From the NCBI GenBank assembly GCA_012514615.1, contig JAAYZY010000319.1, positions 1 through 5,543 on the forward strand: a stretch of DNA of 5,543 bases, read 5' to 3'. Source of the DNA: Chloroflexota bacterium (GTDB lineage: Bacteria; Chloroflexota; Anaerolineae; DTPP01). The notes beneath the pieces were generated by a model that made no database searches, was not told the origin of the DNA, and saw only the letters and a program-made list of their open reading frames with translations. The position numbers and the translations under genes were made by a program. Below are positions 1 to 5,524 of the stretch, piece by piece (position 1 is the stretch's first letter; every line of letters starts with the position of its first letter).

Positions 1-423
1 CTCCTCGGTGGTGCCGGGGTAGGTGGTGCTCTCCAGCACGATGCACTGGCCAGCATGGCTATAGCGGGAGAGGGCTTCGGCCGCGGCCACGATGTGCGAA
101 AGGTCCGGGTCGCGGGTCTTGCTCAGGGGCGTGGGCACGCAGATGCTCACCGCATCCAAGCTGGCTGCCGCGGCGTAGTCGGTGGTGGCCCGCAGCCGGC
201 CGGCCCTCACCAAACCGGCCACTTGCTCGGCCGCCACATCGCCGAGGTAGCTCTCGCCCCGGTTCACCTGGGCCACGCGCTGCGGGTCCACGTCGATGCC
301 GGTGACCGTGAAGCCCGCTTCGGCGAAGGCCACGGCCAGGGGCAGCCCCACATAGCCCAAGCCCACCACACCAACCGTCGCCTGGCGGCTGGCGATCCGC
401 TCTAGCAAGCGCTCAGCGCTCAC
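1..423 (-). CDS. Nucleotide-sugar 6-dehydrogenase (UDP-glucose/UDP-GlcNAc dehydrogenase family), N-terminal part, cut by the window edge
   Basis: Enzymes of this family oxidise the C6 hydroxyl of a UDP-sugar to a carboxylate in two NAD+-dependent steps, supplying uronic acid precursors for capsule, exopolysaccharide or glycan synthesis in the cytoplasm. The visible 141 codons cover the NAD-binding Rossmann domain. They show GLGYVG at residues 21-26, the acidic end of strand 2 (GIDVD, 42-46), GESYLGDV (56-63), CVPTPLSKTRDPDLS (95-109) and ESTTYPGTTEE (131-141). The CVPTPL-KTRDPDLS and SYLGDV motifs favour the WbpA-like UDP-GlcNAc branch over plain UDP-glucose dehydrogenase, but this is tentative. 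The catalytic cysteine and sugar-binding domain lie outside the window. The start is GTG at 423-421, overlapping the TGA of the upstream gene as GTGA, with an AGGGAGG ribosome site just before it. The two genes are therefore probably translationally coupled. Confidence 0.93.
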   Translation of the reverse strand, partial: MSAERLLERIASRQATVGVVGLGYVGLPLAVAFAEAGFTVTGIDVDPQRVAQVNRGESYLGDVAAEQVAGLVRAGRLRATTDYAAAASLDAVSICVPTPLSKTRDPDLSHIVAAAEALSRYSHAGQCIVLESTTYPGTTEE

Positions 424-1328
424 TCCCCCTCCCTGCTGTGGGTCGGGAAGGCCTTCCGACGCAGGAACTCCAGCACCACCCGGTCGATGGTCGCCCCTGG
501 CTGCAACCTCTCTTCTAGGTTCTCGGTGCCGGCGCACTCGTTGAAGGCCCGCTCGGTGGCCCCATCGTAGCGGCCGTGCAGCGGGCCCTGGTAGTACCCC
601 AAGGCCGCCAAGATCTGCTGCAACTCCAGGCACACCTCCCCCCTTAGCGGCAGAAGGTCCTTGGGGTTGCTCCGTTCCAGGTACAGACGGTGCAGAGCCA
701 GCAGGCGTTCCAGCTCAGGGATCGGCGCCGGGTGGTCGTCCACCCGCAGATCGATGTAGCGGTCCAGCAGCCCGCCGTAGCTGCCGCCCTGGCGCACCAC
801 CAAGAGGGCGGCGGCCTGGCGGCCGCGGCGGTCGCCGCCAGCCTCGTCGCCAGCCCGCAGAGCGACCATCAGGCGGGCCGCCAGGTCGCCGGGGGCGGCC
901 TCGAAAGCCGCGGCCATGGCCTGCACCACCTCCGGCCCGGCGAGGATGTTGCCCTGACAGCAGAAGCCGCGGCCCACATGGTGCCCAGCCCAGGCGAAGC
1001 AGTCGCCGCCGGTATGGGCGGCGGCGCGGCCGTGGGCATCCACCAGCCCTACCTGGCGGTGGGAAGCTTCGGCATCATCAGCCAAGAGCCGCGCCAGCGC
1101 CTCGGCTGCCGAGCGGCCCCCGTGCATCAGGCGCAAGCCCTGGGGCCCAAAGGCGATGTTGGCTCGGGCCTGCGTGGCCACAGCCCCCACCTCAGCCTCG
1201 GCCCACGGCACCACCGCGCCCACCGCCAGGAACTTGGAGGCGACGGCCACGCCCAAGTCGTCGTTGGCCGGGTCGCGAGCCACAATCGAGAAGGTGGCGA
1301 TAGGTCTCTCTGGCGCTTCGCCCGCCAT
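420..1328 (-). CDS. DUF1028 family Ntn-hydrolase-like protein with C-terminal putative peptidoglycan-binding domain
   Basis: This is a 302-residue protein. Residues about 11-200 match the DUF1028 family: TFSIVARDP at 12-20, GVAVASKFLAVGAVVPWAEA at 26-45, AHTG at 104-107, CQGNIL at 124-129, and AGDEAGGDRRGRQAAALLV at 159-177. Residues about 202-292 (including LQQILAALGYYQGPLHGRYD) resemble the putative peptidoglycan-binding domain often fused to DUF1028. The family has an Ntn-hydrolase-like fold, but its substrate is not established, so the reaction is unknown. Thr12 is the likely conserved family threonine. I chose ATG 1328-1326 because a GAGGAG ribosome site lies six bases upstream and because the longer in-frame reading would begin inside the promoter -35 box. 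No Sec signal or membrane segment is visible, so action on exported murein is unproven. Its TGA overlaps the GTG of the sugar dehydrogenase. Confidence 0.92.
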   Translation of the reverse strand: MAGEAPERPIATFSIVARDPANDDLGVAVASKFLAVGAVVPWAEAEVGAVATQARANIAFGPQGLRLMHGGRSAAEALARLLADDAEASHRQVGLVDAHGRAAAHTGGDCFAWAGHHVGRGFCCQGNILAGPEVVQAMAAAFEAAPGDLAARLMVALRAGDEAGGDRRGRQAAALLVVRQGGSYGGLLDRYIDLRVDDHPAPIPELERLLALHRLYLERSNPKDLLPLRGEVCLELQQILAALGYYQGPLHGRYDGATERAFNECAGTENLEERLQPGATIDRVVLEFLRRKAFPTHSREGE

Positions 1329-1381
1329 AGGGTTCTCCTCTCTCGTCCAGAATGCGAGGGGATGAGGCTGCAGAAACAAGG

Positions 1382-1397
1382 CGCGCCAAAAGGCGCG
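1382..1397 (-). repeat. Perfect hairpin at the predicted transcription start
   Basis: Six-base perfect arms (1382-1387 and 1392-1397) flank a four-base loop. The element sits just downstream of the -10 box and covers the expected start near 1395. It could be an operator or a 5' stabilising stem of the DUF1028 mRNA. In GC-rich DNA a six-base stem can also be chance. Confidence 0.4.
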
Positions 1398-1401
1398 GTC
1401 T

Positions 1402-1430
1402 ATGATAGCACAGGCAGGGAGGTAAGTCAA
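1402..1430 (-). promoter_or_regulatory. Sigma-70 promoter for the DUF1028-sugar dehydrogenase unit
   Basis: On the minus strand TTGACT (1430-1425) is separated by exactly 17 bp from TATCAT (1407-1402). Each box differs from consensus at one base. Transcription should start near 1395, giving a leader of about 67 nt before the ATG at 1328. This separates the DUF1028 gene from the transporter genes as its own transcription unit. Confidence 0.75.
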
Positions 1431-1456
1431 TTCGCGGCCGACCGCCCCCGCTAGGG

Positions 1457-1502
1457 CGGCGGGGCAGAGATTGTGCTGGGGGCGCCTCGCCCCTCCCCGC
1501 CG
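1457..1502 (-). repeat. GC-rich nested inverted repeat downstream of the isomerase pseudogene
   Basis: Perfect eight-base arms (1457-1464 and 1495-1502) enclose a smaller six-base stem with a three-base loop (GGGGCG/CGCCCC in the minus strand). The structure begins immediately after the pseudogene stop codon. It could fold at the 3' end of that transcript and act as a stabiliser or weak terminator. There is no T-tract, so a canonical intrinsic terminator is not supported. Confidence 0.4.
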
Positions 1503-2334
1503 TCAGGGAGCGCCAAGGCAGAAAACCAGTCGCCGCGGCTCGGCCACGCTCTGGGCCACGGCGTCGTCCTCATCGCCGGGGTAGTCCGGGTGCAGGTAGT
1601 CCAGCTCGATGGCCGGGAGCCCGCGGTAGTAGCCCACGGCGTGCAGCCTCCGCAGCACAGCTTCGCAGTCCACCACCCCCTGGCCCAGGGGCACGCTGGG
1701 GTGCCGTCAGCCATCGGCCGCCTCGGCCGGCGCTTCGCGGACGTCCTTCAGGTGGGTGGCGTAGACGAAGCTCCCCAACTTGCCCAAGGCGGCGGCCGGG
1801 TCTTCGCCCAAGCGCACGAAGTTGCCGGTGTCGAAGGTGATCCCCAGGTAGGGCGAGCCCACCGCCTCCACCAGCTCCAGCAGCTCATCGGCGCTGAAAT
1901 CCAGGTGGTTCTCCACGGCCAGCCTCACGCCGCGCCGCTGGGCCACCGCGGCGGCTTGGCGGTGCTGCGCCTGGAGGCGCTGTAGCTGTGGGCCGTGGGG
2001 CTCGTGGCGGTAGACGCCGTTGCTGCTCACCACCCGCATCACCTCCGCCCCCAGGGCCTGGGCATGGCCCAAAGCGGCCAGCATCTCGGCGAACGCCGCC
2101 TGGCTGCGGCCGGCCTCCAGGCCCCGGGGGTGGCCCCAGGCGTAGAGGCGTTCCAGGCCGTAGCGGTCCAGCAGGCCCCGCAGCAGGTCGCTCCAGCGCC
2201 ACCCCCTCCACGCCCAGTTGGTGGGCGCGAGCCAGGAACGCCTCTGTGGTCAGGCACCGCGCTGGAGCGACCTGTTGCGGGTAGACCTCGCCGAAGTAGC
2301 GGTGGTAGCTGTAGCTGTCGATGGGGATCTTCAT
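1503..2334 (-). pseudogene. Sugar phosphate isomerase/epimerase (xylose isomerase-like TIM barrel), disrupted by frameshift/deletion and an in-frame stop
   Basis: The N-terminus begins MKIPIDSYSYHRYFGEVYP at ATG 2334-2332, after a GGGAGG ribosome site five bases upstream, and reads to GVEGVALE, ending at 2191. The protein then continues one base out of register from 2189 (DLLRGLLDRYGLERLYAWGHP). It runs to 1710, meets TGA at 1709-1707, and resumes in the same frame (VPLGQGVVD, then IELDYLHPDYPGDEDDAV) to the TGA at 1505-1503. Likely metal ligands of the AP-endonuclease-2/xylose-isomerase-like fold are all present: Glu at 1913-1911 (VENH), Asp at 1832-1830 (TFDTGN), His at 1754-1752 (THLKD) and Glu at 1607-1605. 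Relatives, as I recall them, have roughly a dozen more residues after VSLE, so the frameshift probably accompanies a small deletion. The gene follows the transporter operon, after a terminator. Sequencing or assembly error is the main alternative to real gene decay. The substrate is unknown. Confidence 0.85.
2177..2281. repeat. Near-perfect 23-bp inverted repeat spanning the isomerase frameshift
   Basis: Arms 2177-2199 and 2259-2281 are reverse complements at 22 of 23 positions. The inner 16 (2184-2199 against 2259-2274) are perfect, and the loop is 59 bases. The first-transcribed arm encodes the normal-looking YPQQVAPAR stretch. The second arm lies exactly where the reading frame breaks (about 2190). 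A match this long within 75 bases is unlikely by chance even in GC-rich DNA. Confidence 0.85.
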
Positions 2335-2370
2335 GCCGCCTCCCTTGCGCCCCTGGCCATCGGCGCCCTT

Positions 2371-2417
2371 GGGGGGCATGGAAAAGGGGCACCTGGAACC
2401 GCCTCCAGATGCCCCCC
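2371..2417 (-). repeat. Alternative hairpin competing with the terminator
   Basis: Arms 2371-2379 and 2409-2417 are perfectly complementary over nine bases with a 29-base loop. The 2409-2417 arm shares seven bases (2409-2415) with the first-transcribed arm of the terminator, so the two stems cannot form together. This geometry allows a terminator/alternative-stem switch, but nothing else in the sequence proves one. Confidence 0.45.
2382..2415 (-). terminator. Intrinsic terminator after the substrate-binding protein gene
   Basis: In the minus-strand RNA a 12-bp stem (2415-2404 with 2397-2386, one G-U pair) closes a six-base loop and is followed by four U residues (2385-2382). It lies 28 bases after the TAG stop of the substrate-binding protein and upstream of the isomerase start. 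It should end or reduce transcription of the transporter unit. The short U-tract suggests incomplete termination. Confidence 0.75.
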
Positions 2418-2443
2418 TCTGCTCCCAGTGGGCAGCCAGCAGG

Positions 2444-3601
2444 CTACTTGCCGGCCACTGCTTCCACAAACTTGGGGTTGCCCAGTTCTTCGAAGGGGAA
2501 CGACTTGGTGATGTTGCCGTTATCCAACAGGAACTTGATCTGCGATCCAAAGGTGGCGGCGAAGGTGCCATCCTGGAACCACTTGAGCTGTTCGGCGGCG
2601 GTGGGGTACTTCACCTGGTTCAGCAGGTCGGTCACCGTCTCCAGCGGCTGGTTGAAGTTCACGTTGGCCTTCAGCCAGTCCAGCAGCTCTTGGTGCGCCT
2701 GCGCCTTGGTGGCCGGGTCGGTGAAGTAGCGGTGGGTGCGGTTGTACAGGACATCCACGTACTTGTTCACCGCCTCGGTGTTGGCGTCGGCGAAGGCGCG
2801 GCTGACTGTGGTCGCCTCCACCATCTTCTCCTGGAGAATCTTGCCCGGTTCCTGGTCCAACTGCGTGCCCTCGAAGAGGATCTTGGCATCCTGCCCCTCG
2901 ACAACGATCTGCGGCCAGAAGTTGGTGCCGGTGGAGATGAAGTCGCCGTTGCCGCTGATGAAGGCGGTGACATGGTCGGCGTAGTCCATGTGCATCAGGG
3001 TGATATCCTTCTCCGTCATGTCGAACTTGGTCAGCATCAGCAGCAAGAAGTAGTGGTTCACTGAGCCCTTGGCCGTGATGCCGGTCTTGCCCTTCAGCTC
3101 GGGAACCGAGTTGATGCTCTTGCGCGACAGGACCTTGAAGAGCGGGGTGGCCTCGCCATGGGTGCCGACGAAATAGATCGGCACGGTGCCAGTGGCGTGG
3201 ATGGCAAAGATGGGGGTGCTGCCGGTGTGGCCAAAGTCGACCTTGCCCGCAGCCATGGCTTCGAACAGCGGGGCGCCGGCATCGAAGGCGATGATCTCCA
3301 CATCCAGGCCTTGCTCTTTGAACCAGCCCTTGCTGGCGGCGACCGTCTGCAGGGCCATGTGGGGCGCGATGGCGAAGCCCGAACGGACCTTCACCGCGGC
3401 CGCCGCAGGCGCGGTCGTGGGCGCCGGCACAGGGGTAGCTGCGGGCGCGGGCGGCTGTGTGGCTGGCACCGCCGTTGGGGCAGCGGATGGAGCGCAGGCA
3501 GCCAGGCCGCTGGCCGCTACCGCGCCTCCGAGCCCTACCGCTGCGGCGCGCTTGAGGAACCCTCGGCGCGTCATCTTGGCGTCCTTCAGATAGTCACTCA
3601 T
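2444..3601 (-). CDS. ABC transporter substrate-binding lipoprotein, NitT/TauT (SsuA/ThiY-like) family, Tat-exported
   Basis: This 385-residue protein captures the solute outside the membrane and hands it to the permease. The N-terminus has a twin-arginine motif TRRGFLK (11-17), a hydrophobic stretch to about 33 and a lipobox LAAC with the lipidated Cys at 36. A Pro/Ala/Thr linker (37-69) precedes the binding domain. That domain starts VKVRSGFAIAPHMALQTVAASKGWFKEQGLDVEI and includes EAMAAGKVDFGHTGSTPIFA, typical of NMT1/SsuA-like periplasmic-binding fold II proteins for nitrate, taurine, sulfonates or thiamine precursors. The exact ligand cannot be assigned. The start is ATG 3601-3599, with AAGGAG six bases upstream; an in-frame upstream start would add eleven residues ahead of this ribosome site and is less likely. 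It sits 54 bp after the ATPase gene and is followed by a terminator, so it is the last gene of the transporter unit. Confidence 0.94.
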   Translation of the reverse strand: MSDYLKDAKMTRRGFLKRAAAVGLGGAVAASGLAACAPSAAPTAVPATQPPAPAATPVPAPTTAPAAAAVKVRSGFAIAPHMALQTVAASKGWFKEQGLDVEIIAFDAGAPLFEAMAAGKVDFGHTGSTPIFAIHATGTVPIYFVGTHGEATPLFKVLSRKSINSVPELKGKTGITAKGSVNHYFLLLMLTKFDMTEKDITLMHMDYADHVTAFISGNGDFISTGTNFWPQIVVEGQDAKILFEGTQLDQEPGKILQEKMVEATTVSRAFADANTEAVNKYVDVLYNRTHRYFTDPATKAQAHQELLDWLKANVNFNQPLETVTDLLNQVKYPTAAEQLKWFQDGTFAATFGSQIKFLLDNGNITKSFPFEELGNPKFVEAVAGK

Positions 3602-3655
3602 CGTTCTCTCCTTTTCTGATGCCTCATCGCACAAGACCGATCTCGCCGGGGTGCG

Positions 3656-4480
3656 CTACTCTCCCTCGGCATGCGACCCAGCAGACTGCTCGGGCAGGGG
3701 ACCGCCAAACTCATCCTCGAAATGCGCCCAGAGCCGGCGTTTGATCTCCCCGAACTCCTCCGACACCTTCATGTCGATTTCCCGCGGACGGGACAGGTTG
3801 ATCTCCAGGATGTCGCGGATGCGGCCCGGCCGCTTGCTCATCACTACCACGCGGTCGGCCAGGAAGATGGCTTCTTCGAGGTCGTGCGTCACGAAAACAA
3901 TGGTCTTACGTTCTTTGCTCCAAAGGTCCAGCAGCTCGGCCTGCATGCGGGTCTTGGTGAACAGGTCCAGCGAGCCAAACGGCTCGTCCATGAGCAGGAC
4001 CTTGGGGTTGCAGGCATAGGTGCGGGCGATATCCACCCGCTTGCGCATGCCTCCGGAGAGCTCCTTGGGGAACACCTTCTCGAAACCGGTGAGGCCTACC
4101 ATCTCGATGTACTTCTGGGCCACCCTCTTCACATCTCGCCGGTCTGCGCCGCGCAGCTTCAGGCCATAGCGCACGTTCTCTTCCACCGTCAGCCAAGGGA
4201 AGGTGGCGTCCCGCTGGAAGACCATCCCCTTGTCGGGGTCGGTATCCATGCTGGGTTGGCCGTCCAACAGCACCACGCCGCTGGTGGGGTGGAGCAGCCC
4301 GGCAATGATGCGCAGGAGGGTGGTCTTGCCACAGCCGCTGGGCCCCAGCAGGCAGAGGAACTCGCCACCGTAGACGCCCAGCGAGGCGTCTTGCAGGGCC
4401 ACTACGCCGTGTCCCTCTTCGGTGAAGAAAGTGTGCTCGATGTGCTGACACTCGATCTTGTACGCAGGTACAGTTGTCAT
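3656..4480 (-). CDS. ABC transporter ATP-binding protein, NitT/TauT (SsuB/TauB-like) family
   Basis: This is the 274-residue cytoplasmic ATPase that powers the importer. All nucleotide-binding motifs are intact: Walker A GPSGCGKT (46-53), Q-loop Gln89, signature LSGGM (141-145), Walker B VLLMDEP (161-167), D-loop SLD (170-172) and H-loop His199. The C-terminal ADRVVVMSKRPGRI (208-221) is characteristic of the nitrate/sulfonate/taurine subfamily. Residues about 225-274 form a charged tail without an obvious added domain. The ATG at 4480-4478 overlaps the TGA of the permease gene as ATGA. There is only a weak ribosome site, so translation probably depends on coupling to the permease. Confidence 0.96.
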   Translation of the reverse strand: MTTVPAYKIECQHIEHTFFTEEGHGVVALQDASLGVYGGEFLCLLGPSGCGKTTLLRIIAGLLHPTSGVVLLDGQPSMDTDPDKGMVFQRDATFPWLTVEENVRYGLKLRGADRRDVKRVAQKYIEMVGLTGFEKVFPKELSGGMRKRVDIARTYACNPKVLLMDEPFGSLDLFTKTRMQAELLDLWSKERKTIVFVTHDLEEAIFLADRVVVMSKRPGRIRDILEINLSRPREIDMKVSEEFGEIKRRLWAHFEDEFGGPLPEQSAGSHAEGE

Positions 4481-5289
4481 CGCCGTTCCATCCAGGTGGT
4501 GAGTCGCCCGTTGACGTAGCGCAGAAGGCGATCCATGCTGAACGCCAAGATGCCGATGCAGAAGATGCCGACCATGATGGCATCGGTGCGGAAGAAGCGG
4601 CGCGCGTTGGTCATCATGAAGCCCAGCCCCCGCTGCGCAGCGATGAGCTCTGCAGCTACCAAGATGGCCCAGGCGGTGCCCAGGGCCACCCGCAGACCAG
4701 TGAGGATGTACGGCACCGCCGCCGGGAGCACCACGGTGAAGAAGAGGTCTCGGTTCTTGGCGCCCATGGTACGGGCAGCCTCGATGTAGATCAGAGGCAC
4801 ATTCTTGACGCCGGCCACCACGTTGATGATGCAGTTGACGAAGCAGCCCAACATGATGACCAGGATCTTGGGCGTCTCGTCGATGCCAAACCAGAGGATC
4901 ATGAGGGGGATGTAGGCCAAGGGCGGCACCGGGCGGATGATCTCGATCAGGGGATCGAACATCCCATCGACGACCCAGAACCAGCCCATGAGGGTGCCCA
5001 GAACGATGGCCAGCGTCACCCCCACGAAGTAGCCCGAGAGGACGCGCATCAGGCTGGTGAGGATATCCAGGTGCAAGTTCTCTTGGGTGAACAGGGTGAA
5101 GCCGGTGGAGATGATCGATTGCGGGGTGGGGATGAGCACCGGGTTGACCAGACCGGAGTTGCTGACCAGGGTGTAGAGGGTCAGCACAGTCAACAGGGAG
5201 GCGATGCTCACCCGAGCTCGCTTCTGCTGGATCTCATCCTTGGTCAGCGTTGCCTTGGCTTTGGGTCGCGCGTCGGCGCGCTTGTTCAT
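4477..5289 (-). CDS. ABC transporter permease, NitT/TauT (SsuC/TauC-like) family
   Basis: This 270-residue inner-membrane protein forms the channel of the importer, presumably as a homodimer because only one permease gene is present. About six membrane segments are visible near residues 28-46, 86-108, 119-136, 141-162, 190-216 and 236-256. The cytoplasmic EAA loop that docks to the ATPase is at 170-200 (EAARTMGAKNRDLFFTVVLPA), with the family-typical ELIAAQRGLGFMM at 214-226. A charged N-terminal tail of about 26 residues precedes the first helix. The start is ATG 5289-5287. The nearest ribosome site (AAGGAG, 5306-5301) is 11 bases away, longer than ideal. It is the first gene of the transporter operon, downstream of a strong promoter. 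Confidence 0.96.
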   Translation of the reverse strand: MNKRADARPKAKATLTKDEIQQKRARVSIASLLTVLTLYTLVSNSGLVNPVLIPTPQSIISTGFTLFTQENLHLDILTSLMRVLSGYFVGVTLAIVLGTLMGWFWVVDGMFDPLIEIIRPVPPLAYIPLMILWFGIDETPKILVIMLGCFVNCIINVVAGVKNVPLIYIEAARTMGAKNRDLFFTVVLPAAVPYILTGLRVALGTAWAILVAAELIAAQRGLGFMMTNARRFFRTDAIMVGIFCIGILAFSMDRLLRYVNGRLTTWMERR

Positions 5290-5444
5290 GGTTGGCTCAT
5301 CTCCTTGGTCGCTTTGACCAGCGCTCAGGCCGGACAGGCGTTCCGCACAGGGGAGGTTCAGCCAAACTGGCCATTGGGGGCTACGCCCATCCCTCGCACC
5401 TACATGGGCTTCTGATCTTACCGTGGCTACGCCGGGCTACAGCC
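5290..5444 (-). promoter_or_regulatory. Long untranslated leader of the transporter operon
   Basis: About 150 nt separate the predicted transcript start (near 5438) from the permease ATG. The leader contains several short perfect stems: 5404-5409 with 5385-5390, 5342-5345 with 5331-5334, and 5316-5320 with 5306-5310, the last touching the ribosome site. A six-base complement between 5360-5365 and 5292-5297 could cover the start region. I do not recognise a known riboswitch class, and the stems are short enough to be chance. Confidence 0.35.
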
Positions 5445-5473
5445 ATTATATCTTCTGGGGCGCAAAAAGTCAA
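5445..5473 (-). promoter_or_regulatory. Strong sigma-70 promoter of the ABC transporter operon
   Basis: On the minus strand TTGACT (5473-5468) and a perfect TATAAT (5450-5445) are spaced by exactly 17 bp. The start is expected near 5438. This is close to the ideal housekeeping promoter, so regulation, if any, would come from a repressor or from the leader. Confidence 0.82.
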
Positions 5474-5503
5474 GCATGCGCAAAGGCCGTCATTGTTCAC
5501 AGG

Positions 5504-5524
5504 GTGGTAGAATTGGTGTAGAAT
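5504..5524 (-). repeat. Tandem direct repeat upstream of the transporter promoter
   Basis: The hexamer ATTCTA (minus strand) occurs at 5524-5519 and again at 5513-5508, 11 bp apart. Each copy is followed by a similar CACC-rich tail. One-helical-turn spacing about 35-50 bp upstream of the -35 box would suit a regulator-binding site, but with two short copies chance is possible. Confidence 0.3.

Noticed and set aside
1329..1430. Extended 336-codon start for the DUF1028 gene, including a short hydrophobic stretch that could pass for a signal
   Set aside because: The alternative start is a TTG that coincides with the promoter -35 box, and the extension covers the -10 box and leader. The ATG at 1328 has a clear ribosome site.
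690..1454. Plus-strand open frame of 254 codons
   Set aside because: It is antisense to the DUF1028 gene and runs through its promoter; no domain is recognised.
2184..2274. Invertible DNA switch between the inverted repeat arms
   Set aside because: The 59-base segment between the arms already encodes normal family sequence in the present orientation, no recombinase is nearby, and inversion would not repair the frame.
1885..2571. Minus-strand 228-codon open frame covering the isomerase N-terminus
   Set aside because: Only its middle part (MKIPIDSYS to GVALE) is genuine. Before it the frame reads through the substrate-binding protein gene and the terminator, and after 2191 it is out-of-frame Gly/Pro-rich sequence.
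2321..3064. Plus-strand open frame of 247 codons
   Set aside because: It is antisense to the substrate-binding protein; its Val/Gly/Leu-rich low-complexity composition is typical of a shadow frame.
3671..4519. Plus-strand open frame of 282 codons
   Set aside because: It is fully antisense to the intact ABC ATPase and has no motif of its own.
4474..5415. Plus-strand open frame of 313 codons
   Set aside because: It is antisense to the well-supported permease. Its Asp/His/Gln/Gly-rich product has no recognisable domain, as expected for the complement of a high-GC gene.
5493..5524. Possible divergent plus-strand promoter (TTGTTC and TAGAAT)
   Set aside because: The spacings available are 20 or 9 bp, both unsuitable, and no plus-strand gene start is visible before the window ends.
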